Of a stretch of DNA of 50,386 bases, positions 8,314 to 17,647 are shown piece by piece; position 1 is the first letter of the stretch; every line of letters starts with the position of its first letter. The notes under the pieces were generated by a model, which saw only the letters and a list, made by a program, of their open reading frames with translations, was not told the origin of the DNA and searched no databases. Both the position numbers and the translations under genes were made by a program. Location: the NCBI GenBank assembly GCA_947478805.1, contig CANJXQ010000014.1, forward strand, positions 1-50,386, in the 5' to 3' direction. Source of the DNA: Betaproteobacteria bacterium (GTDB lineage Bacteria > Pseudomonadota > Gammaproteobacteria > Burkholderiales > SG8-39).

Positions 8314-9522
8314 TCAGAGGCGATACAGCTTGCGCGCGTTCTCGAACAGCAGCTTCTTGCGAACCGCCTGGGGCACCTCGCCGACCACGTGATCTGCATA
8401 CTTCCAGGTGCCCGGATAGGTTGACGTGCTGTGCGGAAAATCGGTCTGCCACATCAGGTTGTCGACGCTGAACTGGTCGCGCAGCTCGATGCCGGCGCGC
8501 TCGAACCAGAACATCGAGTAGATCTGCCGGCTGAACTGCTCGCTCGGCCGCGTGACGATGCCCTCGGTCCACAGGCGGCGGCGCTCCCACTCGTGGTCGC
8601 AGGATTCCAGCACGTACTGTATCCAGCCCAGGCCGATTTCCGCCCACACCCACTTCAGCTTCGGGTAGCGATCGAGCACCCCCGAGAACAGCAGGTTGGG
8701 CAGGAACTGCGTCGGCAGGCTGAAGGCGCCCGGCAGGAAGCTCGTGCTCTCCTCGGCGAAGGTAAAGCCTTTCCACACCGGGCCTCGCAGCATGATGCCG
8801 CCGTTGGCATGCCAGTGCACCGGCATCTCCTCGGCTTCGCAGGCCGCCCACAGCGGATCCCAGTAACGATCGCAGAAATGCGGCAGGCCCTTGTGGTTTC
8901 CCGCGCCGGCCAGCCCCATCCAGTCATTCTTGCCCTGGATGGCAAGGCTCGGTTCGAGCACCATCAGGATGCCGCCGTGCCCGCTCTTGCGCGCGCGCTT
9001 GACTTCCTTGACCGCAGCCTGGACGCCGCTGAGATACGGGATCAGCGCCAGCGGCACATAACGGTCGGAGGCCTCGCGCCAGGCCACCAGCGCGTCGTTG
9101 TGCGCCTTCACGCAGGCGAGTTCCAGCTCGGCGTCGCCCTGGAAGAAGGTGGCGTTCTGGATCGGCGGATTCGGGTACAGCACCTCGCCATCCACGCCAT
9201 CCTGGTCCAGGATCTTCAGGCGCGCGATGGGGTCGTAGGCGGCCTTGGGCACTTCCTCCCAGCGCTGCACGCCGCGCTCGCGATTGCCCTCGCCCATCAT
9301 GGCCGGGCAGTTGGCCGGCCAGCGGTTGTCCACCACCTTGCCGTTGACCACCCAGCGGTGCACCGGGAAGTCCCAGGGCTTGGACATCAGCTTGGGGTCG
9401 GTGGTCTCGATGACGTGTGGGATACGGTCGCCGAATTTCTTCTTCGACATTCGGCTTGTGAACGCGTCTCGGTCAAGCTGCGCGTGCGAATCGGCGCTGA
9501 ACAGGCCGTGCTTGAATTCCAT
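8314..9522 (-). CDS. amidohydrolase family protein (second tandem paralog)
   Basis: A 402-residue amidohydrolase-2 family protein with the same design as its downstream neighbour: SADSHAQ at the N-terminal metal site, MSKKKFGDRIPHV, LYPNPPIQNATF, MPVHWHANGG, WAEIGLGWIQYVLE and WQTDFPHSTSTYPG. The AAGGAG ribosome site supports ATG 9522. The gap to the second gene is about 170 bp, so they may be cotranscribed. The pair faces the MFS gene, and a catabolic module of transporter plus two hydrolytic or decarboxylating enzymes is an inference. No regulator is adjacent. Confidence 0.85.
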   Translation of the reverse strand: MEFKHGLFSADSHAQLDRDAFTSRMSKKKFGDRIPHVIETTDPKLMSKPWDFPVHRWVVNGKVVDNRWPANCPAMMGEGNRERGVQRWEEVPKAAYDPIARLKILDQDGVDGEVLYPNPPIQNATFFQGDAELELACVKAHNDALVAWREASDRYVPLALIPYLSGVQAAVKEVKRARKSGHGGILMVLEPSLAIQGKNDWMGLAGAGNHKGLPHFCDRYWDPLWAACEAEEMPVHWHANGGIMLRGPVWKGFTFAEESTSFLPGAFSLPTQFLPNLLFSGVLDRYPKLKWVWAEIGLGWIQYVLESCDHEWERRRLWTEGIVTRPSEQFSRQIYSMFWFERAGIELRDQFSVDNLMWQTDFPHSTSTYPGTWKYADHVVGEVPQAVRKKLLFENARKLYRL

Positions 9523-9678
9523 GGAAAAACTCCTTATCGCTCTCGATCCGGCAGCCCGGATGCAGGGTCGTTTCTACCACAAAGGGCTCGAGAATGAGCC
9601 CCCGCTTCGCCGGCCCGTTGTCACGCGAAGCCCGCATTGCCTGTCTTCCGTAACCCTTGCTCGCTCGTTATGCCCAGC

Positions 9679-10110
9679 ATGACAACTGGCCATCCGAAGG
9701 GCGAGCGCCCTGGAAACAAACGATCCGCCGCCCGCGCAGACGCCCCGTCGAGGGCACCGCACCTGGCACGCGGCGAGCGCGCCGAGGCGACCGCCGCCGA
9801 TTGGCTGCAAGCGCGCGGACTGTCAGTCCTTGAACACAATTGGCGCTGCCGTTTCGGCGAAATCGACCTCGTGCTGCGCGAAGGCGATACCCTGGTCTTC
9901 GCCGAAGTACGGCTGCGCGGCAATCCGCGCTTCGGGGGCGCCGCGGCTAGCATCGATGCACGCAAGCGCCAGCGCCTGGTCGCATCGGCGCAGTTGTACC
10001 TGGCCGCGCGACCGGCGCTGGGCAAGCGCCCCTGCCGGTTCGATGCCGTGCTGATGAACGATGCCGACGGTACCGGGCTGGAATGGATCCGCAATGCCTT
10101 CGATGCCTGA
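9679..10110 (+). CDS. yraN: YraN family protein (UPF0102)
   Basis: A 143-residue UPF0102 protein with a predicted restriction-endonuclease-like fold and unproven function. Core motifs are ARGERAEATAADWL, HNWRCRFGEIDLVLRE, LVFAEVRLRG and ASIDARKRQRL, where E-I-D and E-V-R match the usual nuclease-fold acids. A K is normal in the VEVK position, and here it is Arg. The start is uncertain (9637, 9670 or 9679); all lack a clear ribosome site. The family normally follows lpoA directly, but here 4 kb of other genes lie between. Confidence 0.88.
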   Translation: MTTGHPKGERPGNKRSAARADAPSRAPHLARGERAEATAADWLQARGLSVLEHNWRCRFGEIDLVLREGDTLVFAEVRLRGNPRFGGAAASIDARKRQRLVASAQLYLAARPALGKRPCRFDAVLMNDADGTGLEWIRNAFDA

Positions 10111-10528
10111 AGCCTGGCGCGCAGCGACGAGGTCCAATACGCCGGAATCGCGCAGGCGGCTGATCGCATGCGCAATCATGGTGGCCTGCGCACTGGCCGC
10201 AAGCCAGCCGGTCGCGGCGCAGTCGGTGCGCCTGCTGGTGCAGAGTTCACCACTGGCCGGGTTCCGCTATCACCAGGCGCCCGATGCCTTCCCCGACATG
10301 CGTATCGGCGACCCGCTGGACCTCGTGCGCGATCCAGACAATTCCCACGACGCCTCTGCCGTGCGCGTGGAATGGCGCGGCCGACTGCTCGGCTACGTGC
10401 CGCGATCGCAAAACGATGCGGTCGCGTGGGCCATGGACCGCGGCGAGACGATGAGCGCGCGCGTCAGCCGCCTGCAGCAGCACCGCAATCCGCGCCAGCG
10501 CATCGAATTCGAGATATTCGTGCAGTAG
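10103..10528 (+). CDS. secreted HIRAN domain protein
   Basis: About 141 residues. A basic N-terminus (ESRRRLIACAI) leads into a hydrophobic stretch ending VAAQS, a likely Sec signal peptide. The rest is one HIRAN domain: SPLAGFRYHQAPD, IGDPLDLVRDPDNSHDASAV and GRLLGYVPRSQNDAVAW. HIRAN domains are known for binding DNA ends in the eukaryotic helicases HLTF/Rad5, but free-standing bacterial versions also occur. The start overlaps the last codons of yraN by 8 bp, so translation is probably coupled. The function in the cell envelope is unknown. Confidence 0.8.
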   Translation: MPEAWRAATRSNTPESRRRLIACAIMVACALAASQPVAAQSVRLLVQSSPLAGFRYHQAPDAFPDMRIGDPLDLVRDPDNSHDASAVRVEWRGRLLGYVPRSQNDAVAWAMDRGETMSARVSRLQQHRNPRQRIEFEIFVQ

Positions 10529-10580
10529 TGCCGGCCTGCCGCGCGGGGCGCGCCCAAACCGGCAATCGGGCCGGTAGTAA

Positions 10581-11920
<1,340 letters not shown>

Positions 11921-11959
11921 GCCCGCGGGGCCGGCATCCCCGCCCCGACGGAAACCCGG

Positions 11960-12373
11960 ATGCTGCAGATCACGCCGACCGTCGCCATTGCCGACGATGA
12001 AATCCAGTTCAGCGCGATTCGCGCGCAGGGAGCCGGCGGCCAGAACGTCAACAAGGTCTCATCGGCCATTCACCTGCGCTTCGACATCAAAGCGTCATCG
12101 CTGCCCGAAGACTGGAAGGCGCGCATCCTCGCCACCAGCGACCAGCGCATCACGCGCGACGGCGTCATCGTCATCAAGGCGCAGGAGACGCGCAGCCAGG
12201 ACAAGAACAAGGCCGATGCCCTGGCGCGACTTCAGGAACTGATCCGCGCCGCCATCGTCGTGCCGAAGAAGCGCCGCCCGACCAAGCCGACGCGCTCGTC
12301 GCAGAAGAAACGAGTGGAGGGGAAGGTATTGCGGGGGAGGATAAAGGCGTTGCGGCGGAGTAGCGAGGATTAG
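11960..12373 (+). CDS. arfB: alternative ribosome-rescue peptidyl-tRNA hydrolase ArfB
   Basis: ArfB (YaeJ), 137 residues, hydrolyses peptidyl-tRNA on ribosomes stalled at the end of non-stop mRNAs. The catalytic GGQ lies at residues 26-28 within RAQGAGGQNVNKVSSAIHLR. The C-terminal tail is strongly basic (KKRRPTKPTRSSQKKR), as needed to enter the empty mRNA channel. The length is typical. It starts 39 bp after dolP on the same strand. Confidence 0.95.
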   Translation: MLQITPTVAIADDEIQFSAIRAQGAGGQNVNKVSSAIHLRFDIKASSLPEDWKARILATSDQRITRDGVIVIKAQETRSQDKNKADALARLQELIRAAIVVPKKRRPTKPTRSSQKKRVEGKVLRGRIKALRRSSED

Positions 12374-12375
12374 CT

Positions 12376-12630
12376 GTTTCGCCTGGCGGCAATTGACTTT
12401 ACGGCCAGGGTTTCGCCTGACGGCGAGTTACTCTCTTTTGCTTGTGCAAAAGAGAGTAACCAGAGAAAAGCACACCCCCGATGCATCGGTCGCCTGCGGC
12501 GACTGCCCTGTGCTGCTCGCAACGCTTGGCGGCTGCGGAACTCGCAGGCCGCAAAGCGGCCTGCTCAGACAGTCCTCGCCGAAACCCCAAGCGTCGCTGC
12601 GCTGCTCGGCGATACAAAGGGGGCCCCGAA
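12376..12630 (+). repeat. interspersed repeat, copy A of an inverted pair
   Basis: About 255 bp. It opens with two copies of GTTTCGCCTGRCGG, then a hairpin with stem TTACTCTCTTTTGC and loop-partner GCAAAAGAGAGTAA, then blocks GGCGGCTGCGGAACTCGC, CAGACAGTCCTCGCCGAAAC and GGGGGCCCC. The same blocks occur in the same order in copy B on the opposite strand. Short reading frames here are by-products of the repeat and are not called as genes. It starts right after the arfB stop. Confidence 0.85.
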
Positions 12631-12739
12631 AAGCCGCCATGGCATAGACATATGTGTCAGTTTTTATACTGTAGATGTCCGATAGACATGGACTGATGTA
12701 AAACATTGGCAGTATTTATCCACAGGGGATGGGTTCGGG
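12631..12739. other. AT-rich spacer between inverted repeats
   Basis: About 110 bp that are clearly lower in GC than the surroundings, with TATACTGTAGATGTCC and TTTATCCACAGG segments. No convincing open reading frame or promoter pair is seen. It lies at the centre of the inverted repeat pair and would be the loop if the two arms paired. Confidence 0.6.
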
Positions 12740-13004
12740 GTGGGGCCCCGTTGGGGACGCCGAGAAGCGCAGGCAGCGCTGGGGTTTCGGCGAGGACTGT
12801 CTGAGCGAGCCCGCGACAGCGGGCGAGCGAGTTCCGCAGCCGCCAGCGCTGACGAGCATCGCAGGGCAGTTTCGGCACGCAGTGCCGAAACCGTCACCTC
12901 CGGGGTCGCCTTTTCTTTGGCTACTTTCTTTTGGCGAAGCAAAAGAAAGTAACTCGCCGCCAGGCGAAACCCTGAACGTCAAGTTACTCGCCGTCAGGCG
13001 AAAC
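12740..13004 (-). repeat. interspersed repeat, copy B of an inverted pair
   Basis: About 265 bp. Read on the minus strand it repeats the block order of copy A: two GTTTCGCCTGRCGGCGAGT motifs, a hairpin from TTACTTTCTTTTGC and its partner, GGCGGCTGCGGAACTCGC, CAGACAGTCCTCGCCGAAAC and GGGGCCCC. The two copies have diverged in their variable segments, so they look like separate members of one repeat family inserted in opposite directions rather than a recent duplication. Confidence 0.85.
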
Positions 13005-13039
13005 CTGCAAGCGTTACGTAGCGCTCAAATAACCCACTA

Positions 13040-13738
13040 TCAACTCAACCCCACCACCGGCACCGCCGCGCCATGCACCGCCCGCGCCGCGTCCGACGCA
13101 AGGAACATGATCACATCAGCCAACGCCCCGGGTGCAACCCATTTCTTCGGATCTGCAGAAGGCATGTCGGCTCGGTTCTGCGGCGTGTCGATGATGCTGG
13201 GCATCACGCAGTTGACGTTGATGCCCTTGTCGCGCAGCTCGCCCGCCATGCTTTCGGTGAGGCGTATGACCGCAGCCTTGGAAGCCCCGTAGGCGCCCAT
13301 GTCGGGCTTGCCGCCCAGTCCCGCGGTCGCCGCAATGCTGACGATCTTGCCGCCGCCGTTGGCGAGCATGTTGGGCACCACCGCGCGCGCCATGTTCATC
13401 ACCGTGCCGGCGTTGAGCTCGATCATCAGGCGCCAGGTGTCCACCGGCGTCGCGTGCACGGGGTCGCCCATGCGAAAGCCGCCCGCGATGTTGGCGAGGA
13501 CGTCGATGCGCCCAACCTTTTTCAACGCGGTCTCGACCGCAGTGCCCACCGACGCGGGGTCGAGCAAGTTCACCGGCACCAGCAGGTGGCCACCCGCGGG
13601 ATAGGCTGCGCGCAAGGTCTTGTCGTCGATGTCGAACAGCACCAGCGAAGCCCCTTCCCGCTCGAACGCCGCCGCCACTGCCTTGCCGAGGTTGCCTGCG
13701 GCGCCCGTCACCAGAACATTCTTGCCCTTGAATTTCAT
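13040..13738 (-). CDS. SDR family oxidoreductase
   Basis: Short-chain dehydrogenase/reductase of 232 residues. The cofactor motif TGAAGNLG is at residues 11-18, an NAG-like motif appears as NIAGG at about 83-87, and the active-site YGASK is at 150-154. The position of the catalytic Ser, 13 residues before Tyr150, is Ala137 (SIAATAG). A start with ribosome site GGGAGGCACGAC-ATG is clear. The C-terminal half has PSIIDTPQNRADMP. It lies downstream of the DHA2 MFS gene, separated by a 14-bp tandem repeat array. The substrate is unknown. Confidence 0.9.
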   Translation of the reverse strand: MKFKGKNVLVTGAAGNLGKAVAAAFEREGASLVLFDIDDKTLRAAYPAGGHLLVPVNLLDPASVGTAVETALKKVGRIDVLANIAGGFRMGDPVHATPVDTWRLMIELNAGTVMNMARAVVPNMLANGGGKIVSIAATAGLGGKPDMGAYGASKAAVIRLTESMAGELRDKGINVNCVMPSIIDTPQNRADMPSADPKKWVAPGALADVIMFLASDAARAVHGAAVPVVGLS

Positions 13739-13750
13739 GTCGTGCCTCCC

Positions 13751-13848
13751 GTGTTTGCCTGACCGTATTTTCCTGACCGTATCTTCCTGACCGTGTTTGC
13801 CTGACCGTATTTTCCTGACCGTGTTTGCCTGACCGAATTTTCCTGACC
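13751..13848. repeat. 14-bp tandem repeat, seven copies
   Basis: Seven consecutive 14-bp units (98 bp) ending in CCTGACC, alternating between GTGTTTGCCTGACC and GTATTTTCCTGACC types. The unit length is not a multiple of three, and the array lies outside the flanking genes, between the stop of the DHA2 MFS gene and the ribosome site of the SDR gene. It could be a binding array or a slippage-prone microsatellite. Confidence 0.95.
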
Positions 13849-13852
13849 GAAG

Positions 13853-15295
13853 CTAGTTTACTGGATGACGCTTGGCGCGCATGAACCACCCGGCAACGAC
13901 CACCGGGGCCGACAGCGCCGCCAGGATCAGGAAGGTCTGGTCGAAGGCGCGCGTGCGCTGAACCATATCGACGCTGAGGTCGACCAGGCCCGCCCCATTG
14001 GCGCCCAGGCGCCACGCCAGCACTACGCCCACGATGCTCACGCCCATCGCGCCCCCCAGCTGGCGCGCGAACCCGTTGACGCTCATCGCATCGGGTATCT
14101 CGTCGCGGGACAGCCCGCGCGCCGCGCCGATGCTCAGCGCCGGCGACATGAAGCCCAGTGCCGCGCGACCCAGCGTGATCCAGGCGGCAATGACCAGGAA
14201 CGAGGTGGCCAGGCCCACCGTCGCCATGGCGGCGATGGACAGCACCAGCACCGCCGAGCCCAGCGTGATCATGCGATAGGGCGGGAAACGATCCACCAGC
14301 CGCCCGGCAATCGGCATGGCCAGCGCAATGGCGACGTAGCCCGGGAACTGCATCAGGCCCGACTGTGACGGTGTATAGCTCAGTGCCATCTGCAGGAAAA
14401 CCGGCAACAGGTAGCCCACGCCGAAAATGCCGAAGCCGTAGATGAATGCAACCAATGCGCCCATGGCAACCTGTCGGTGCAGCAGGATGCGGATATGCAG
14501 CAAGGGCTCCTTCTTCTTCAACTGGTAGAACACGAATCCCGCCACGCCAACCAATCCGATCCCGAGCTGCAGCAATGCGTCGGTCATCGCATCGTCGAGG
14601 TCGGTGAGGCCGTTCAAGATCGCCACCGTCGATGCGGCGATCCAGACGAAGCCAACCCAGTCGAGCGGCTTGTCTTCCTTGATGATGCTCGGGTCATCGC
14701 CCACATAGCGCTGCACCAACGCGATGGTCATGAGGCAGAACGGCACCACCACAAGGAAGATCGAGCGCCAGCCCAGGTGCTCGATCAGGAATCCGCCGGC
14801 CACCGGCCCCATGGCCGGCGCCATCACCACGCCCAGCCCGAATATGCCCATGGCGCGGCCCTGCTTGTCGGGCGGAAACGCGCGCATGATGACGATGCCC
14901 GGAATGGGCTGCAGCACGCCCGACGCCGCCCCCTCCAGCACGCGCATGGCAATCAACATCGGAAAGCCATTGGCAAACGCGCAGCCAATGCCGCCCGCCA
15001 TGAGGCCGATGACGGACGCAAGAAAGGTGATGCGCAGGCCATAGCGCAGCAGCAGCCACGGCGTGAGCAGCATCGCCAGCGTCAGCGCGATCATGAATGC
15101 CGAGGACACCCACTGCACACGTTCCTGGCCGACGCTGAACTGGTGGCTCAACTCTGGCACGGCGACGAACACCACGGTGGAAGACAGGGTTGCCGCCATC
15201 ATGCCCACCATGGCCGTGCCGAGCACCACCCATTTCAGGCGCGAGCCGTAGCGCTCGCGAAGCTCGATGACGGAACGGGTGCGCAGGAACTTCAT
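13853..15295 (-). CDS. MFS transporter, DHA2 family (EmrB/QacA type)
   Basis: About 480 residues and 14 predicted membrane segments, the size and layout of drug:proton antiporter-2 exporters. Characteristic segments are VQWVSSAFMIALTLAMLLTPWL, shown here in part as VQWVSSAFMIALTL, then LRYGLRITF, LEGAASGVLQPIPG, GRAMGIFGLGVVMAPAMGP and GGFLIEHLGWRSIF. The ATG at 15295 begins MKFLRTRS; an upstream start at 15343 would add 16 residues. A membrane-fusion partner gene is not adjacent. The exported compound is unknown. Confidence 0.9.
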   Translation of the reverse strand: MKFLRTRSVIELRERYGSRLKWVVLGTAMVGMMAATLSSTVVFVAVPELSHQFSVGQERVQWVSSAFMIALTLAMLLTPWLLLRYGLRITFLASVIGLMAGGIGCAFANGFPMLIAMRVLEGAASGVLQPIPGIVIMRAFPPDKQGRAMGIFGLGVVMAPAMGPVAGGFLIEHLGWRSIFLVVVPFCLMTIALVQRYVGDDPSIIKEDKPLDWVGFVWIAASTVAILNGLTDLDDAMTDALLQLGIGLVGVAGFVFYQLKKKEPLLHIRILLHRQVAMGALVAFIYGFGIFGVGYLLPVFLQMALSYTPSQSGLMQFPGYVAIALAMPIAGRLVDRFPPYRMITLGSAVLVLSIAAMATVGLATSFLVIAAWITLGRAALGFMSPALSIGAARGLSRDEIPDAMSVNGFARQLGGAMGVSIVGVVLAWRLGANGAGLVDLSVDMVQRTRAFDQTFLILAALSAPVVVAGWFMRAKRHPVN

Positions 15296-15401
15296 CGGGA
15301 CATCATACCGGCTGGTAATGTCGGATTTCACTTGGGCCGCCAAGGGACCCGGGAAATTATGCTAGGGAAGCGCTGATGCAGCCCCGACAAGGAGAAACTC
15401 C

Positions 15402-15470
15402 ATGTCAAGCTTCACTCCTATATCGGGGGATTTACACGGGGGCGGGCCCCCTTGTTCAGTGTTTCCCTAG
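15402..15470 (+). pseudogene. 22-codon ORF with strong ribosome site, possible gene remnant
   Basis: In the gap between the DHA2 MFS start and the downstream Bug gene stop, the plus strand has AAGGAGAAACTCC-ATG, a perfect ribosome site, opening a frame of 22 codons that ends at TAG 15468-15470. The peptide begins MSSFTPIS and then reads GDLHGGG. YeeE/YedE-family transporters often begin with an FTPxSALxGG pattern, so this may be the surviving 5' end of a lost gene. A real microprotein is also possible. The family link is a weak inference from a few residues. Confidence 0.3.
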
Positions 15471-15480
15471 CGGTCTCGGC

Positions 15481-16458
15481 CTAGTCTACTTTCGCGCCGC
15501 TCTCCCGGACCAGCTTGGACCACTTCGCCACTTCGGCACCGAGAAAGGCCGTGAAGTCCGCGCTGCCCAGGTAGTAAGGCTCGACGCCGCCCTTTTGCTG
15601 CAATTCGACGAATTCCTTCGACTGTGCGATGCGTCCCACCTCGGTCGAAATGCGCGCCACCACCTCGTCGGGCGTGCGCGCCGGTGCCAGCAGGCCGCTC
15701 CACGCCGACACTTCGAAATCGGCAACGCCCGACTCCATCACCGTAGGCACATTGGGCAGCACCGAGGAGCGCTTCGCGGTCGTTACCGCCAGCGGCTTCA
15801 ACTTGCCGGCGGCGATGAGCGGCATCGCCAGCGCCACCGCGGGCGACGCCAGCGGCACCTGCCCGGCGAGCAAGTCGGTGAGCATCTGCGCGACGCCCTT
15901 GTAGGGCACGTGGGTGATGTCGATGCCCGCCTTGGACTTCAAGAGTTCGAAGGTGAGCTGCAACGAGCTGCCGCTCCCGGCCGATCCGTAGAAAAGTTCC
16001 TTCGGCCGCGCCCTCGCCATGGATATCAGTTCGCCCAGGGTGTTGGCCGCAAATCCCGGATGGGCCACGAAGATCAGCGGTGCCGAGGCAACGCGCGACA
16101 CCGGTCGGAAATCGCTCTGCGCATCGAATGGGATGTCCTTGTACAGGCTCGGATTGATGGCGTGGTTGATCGCCACCATGGCCAGGGTATAGCCGTCCGG
16201 TGCCGACTTGGCGACGATGGCGGTGCCCGGAATGCCGCTGGCGCTCACCTGGTTCTCGATCACCACCGGCTGGCCCCACACCGGCGCCAGGCGCTGGCCG
16301 AGCTGCCTGGCAATGGTATCGACGGACGAGCCGGTGGAATACGGCACGATGATCTTCACGGGGCGCGAGGGGTAGGCCTGCGCCAGCGCAACGCCAGGCA
16401 GCGCAAGGATGACCGCAGCCGTCCACGCCAGCACGCGGGATTTGCCCATGGTTTTCAT
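15481..16458 (-). CDS. Bug family tripartite tricarboxylate transporter substrate-binding protein
   Basis: Periplasmic binding protein of the TctC/Bug family, 325 residues. The signal peptide is residues 1-27 (basic start, hydrophobic core, ALAQA cleavage region). Family motifs are YPSRPVKIIVPYSTGSSVD, APDGYTLAMV, HVPYKGVAQMLTDLLAGQV, PNVPTVMESG and WSGLLAPARTP. The start has ribosome site GGAGGG. No TctA or TctB membrane genes lie nearby, which is common for Bug proteins in Burkholderiales. The ligand, probably a carboxylic acid, is unknown. Confidence 0.93.
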   Translation of the reverse strand: MKTMGKSRVLAWTAAVILALPGVALAQAYPSRPVKIIVPYSTGSSVDTIARQLGQRLAPVWGQPVVIENQVSASGIPGTAIVAKSAPDGYTLAMVAINHAINPSLYKDIPFDAQSDFRPVSRVASAPLIFVAHPGFAANTLGELISMARARPKELFYGSAGSGSSLQLTFELLKSKAGIDITHVPYKGVAQMLTDLLAGQVPLASPAVALAMPLIAAGKLKPLAVTTAKRSSVLPNVPTVMESGVADFEVSAWSGLLAPARTPDEVVARISTEVGRIAQSKEFVELQQKGGVEPYYLGSADFTAFLGAEVAKWSKLVRESGAKVD

Positions 16459-16495
16459 GAATGAGTCCCTCCAGAATCTGCGAATTGACACCCGG

Positions 16496-17356
16496 TCAAA
16501 CCTGCCGGCGCGCACGGTTGATGGCCTCACGCGTCTCGCGCGCAACGCGGCGCGCTGCTTCGGCATAGTCGTCGCCCGCCGAGGCGTACAGGATGGCGCG
16601 CGAAGAGTTGATGGCCATGCCGGTGCCGTCCGTCGTGCGCCCGGCCTTGACGCTGGCGTCGATGTCGCCACCCTGCGCGCCGATGCCCGGCACGAGGATG
16701 GGCAGGGCATCGCCCACGATGCGTCGCACATCCGCCAATTCATCGGGGAAGGTTGCCCCCACCACCAACGCGCACTGGCCCGAGGTATTCCACGGCCCGG
16801 CGACGAGCCGCGCCACGCGCTGGTAGAGGCGCTCCCCGCCTTCGACCGACAGCGCCTGCAGGTCCGAGCCCCCGGCATTCGATGTCCTGCACAGCACGAT
16901 CACACCGCGATCACGCCACGCAAGATACGGCTCGATTGAATCCATGCCCATGTAGGGGTTCACGGTCAGCGCGTCAGCCCGGTAGCGCTCGAAGGCTTCC
17001 CGCGCATACTGCTCGGCCGTGGCGCCAATGTCACCGCGCTTGGCATCCAGGATCACGGGCAGGCCCGGATTGCGCTCGTGAATATGGGCGATCAATGCTT
17101 CGAGCTGGTCCTCGGCGCGCTGCGATGCGAAGTATGCGATCTGCGGCTTGAATGCACAGGCTTCCGCCGCGGTGGCATCGACGATGTCCCGGCAAAAATC
17201 GAAGATGCGATCGGCACGACCGCGCATCGCCCCGGGAAATCGTGCCGGATCGGGGTCGAGGCCCACGCACAGGAGCGAATCGTTGCGCGCCCAGGCGTCA
17301 GCCAGGCGCGCGCGAAAGCCGCCCGGAGCAGTTGATGTTCCCAAAACCTTGCTCAC
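16496..17356 (-). CDS. pyrF: orotidine 5'-phosphate decarboxylase
   Basis: PyrF of the longer (subfamily 2) type, about 286 residues, makes UMP from OMP in the last step of pyrimidine synthesis. The active-site DAKRGDIG, with the catalytic Lys, is about a third of the way in. [26 protein letters not shown] and PGIGAQGGD are also family motifs. A GTG at 17356 with ribosome site GAAGGA six bases upstream is preferred. The ATG at 17377 is possible and would overlap the small gene upstream by 8 bp. Confidence 0.93.
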   Translation of the reverse strand: MSKVLGTSTAPGGFRARLADAWARNDSLLCVGLDPDPARFPGAMRGRADRIFDFCRDIVDATAAEACAFKPQIAYFASQRAEDQLEALIAHIHERNPGLPVILDAKRGDIGATAEQYAREAFERYRADALTVNPYMGMDSIEPYLAWRDRGVIVLCRTSNAGGSDLQALSVEGGERLYQRVARLVAGPWNTSGQCALVVGATFPDELADVRRIVGDALPILVPGIGAQGGDIDASVKAGRTTDGTGMAINSSRAILYASAGDDYAEAARRVARETREAINRARRQV

Positions 17357-17369
17357 GAAGCTTCCTTCA

Positions 17370-17591
17370 TCAGACATCCTTCTGCGTGCGCACCAGCCAC
17401 CAGGACACCGCGCCCATCACCACGGCCACGCTGCCGAGAAACGCCCAGAACCAGGCGAAGCCCTTGGCATCGGAAAGCACCACGGGGTCGCTGATATCAC
17501 CGAGCGAAGTGAATCCCGTGATCGCAACCCCGAAGCAAACCGCCGCGAAGACTGCAGCCACCACGACGGTCATCTGTGCGGACAATTTCAT
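17370..17591 (-). CDS. small two-helix membrane protein
   Basis: A 73-residue protein with two strongly hydrophobic segments (about residues 7-27 and 45-66) separated by a short acidic loop containing [10 protein letters not shown], and a basic end (RTQKDV). No known family is recognised. Its stop lies at or near the pyrF start on the same strand, so cotranscription is likely. Both termini probably face the same side of the membrane. The open frame, membrane pattern and tight spacing support a real gene. Confidence 0.65.
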   Translation of the reverse strand: MKLSAQMTVVVAAVFAAVCFGVAITGFTSLGDISDPVVLSDAKGFAWFWAFLGSVAVVMGAVSWWLVRTQKDV

Positions 17592-17647
17592 GCGGGCTCC
17601 TCAACGGCACCCATTGCGGATTGCCCTCGAGAGGGCATTGCAGCGCC

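Noticed and set aside
12393-12942. Several 60-190 codon frames in the 12.4-12.9 kb region
   Set aside because: They are by-products of the inverted interspersed repeats; the same peptide fragments appear in both orientations.
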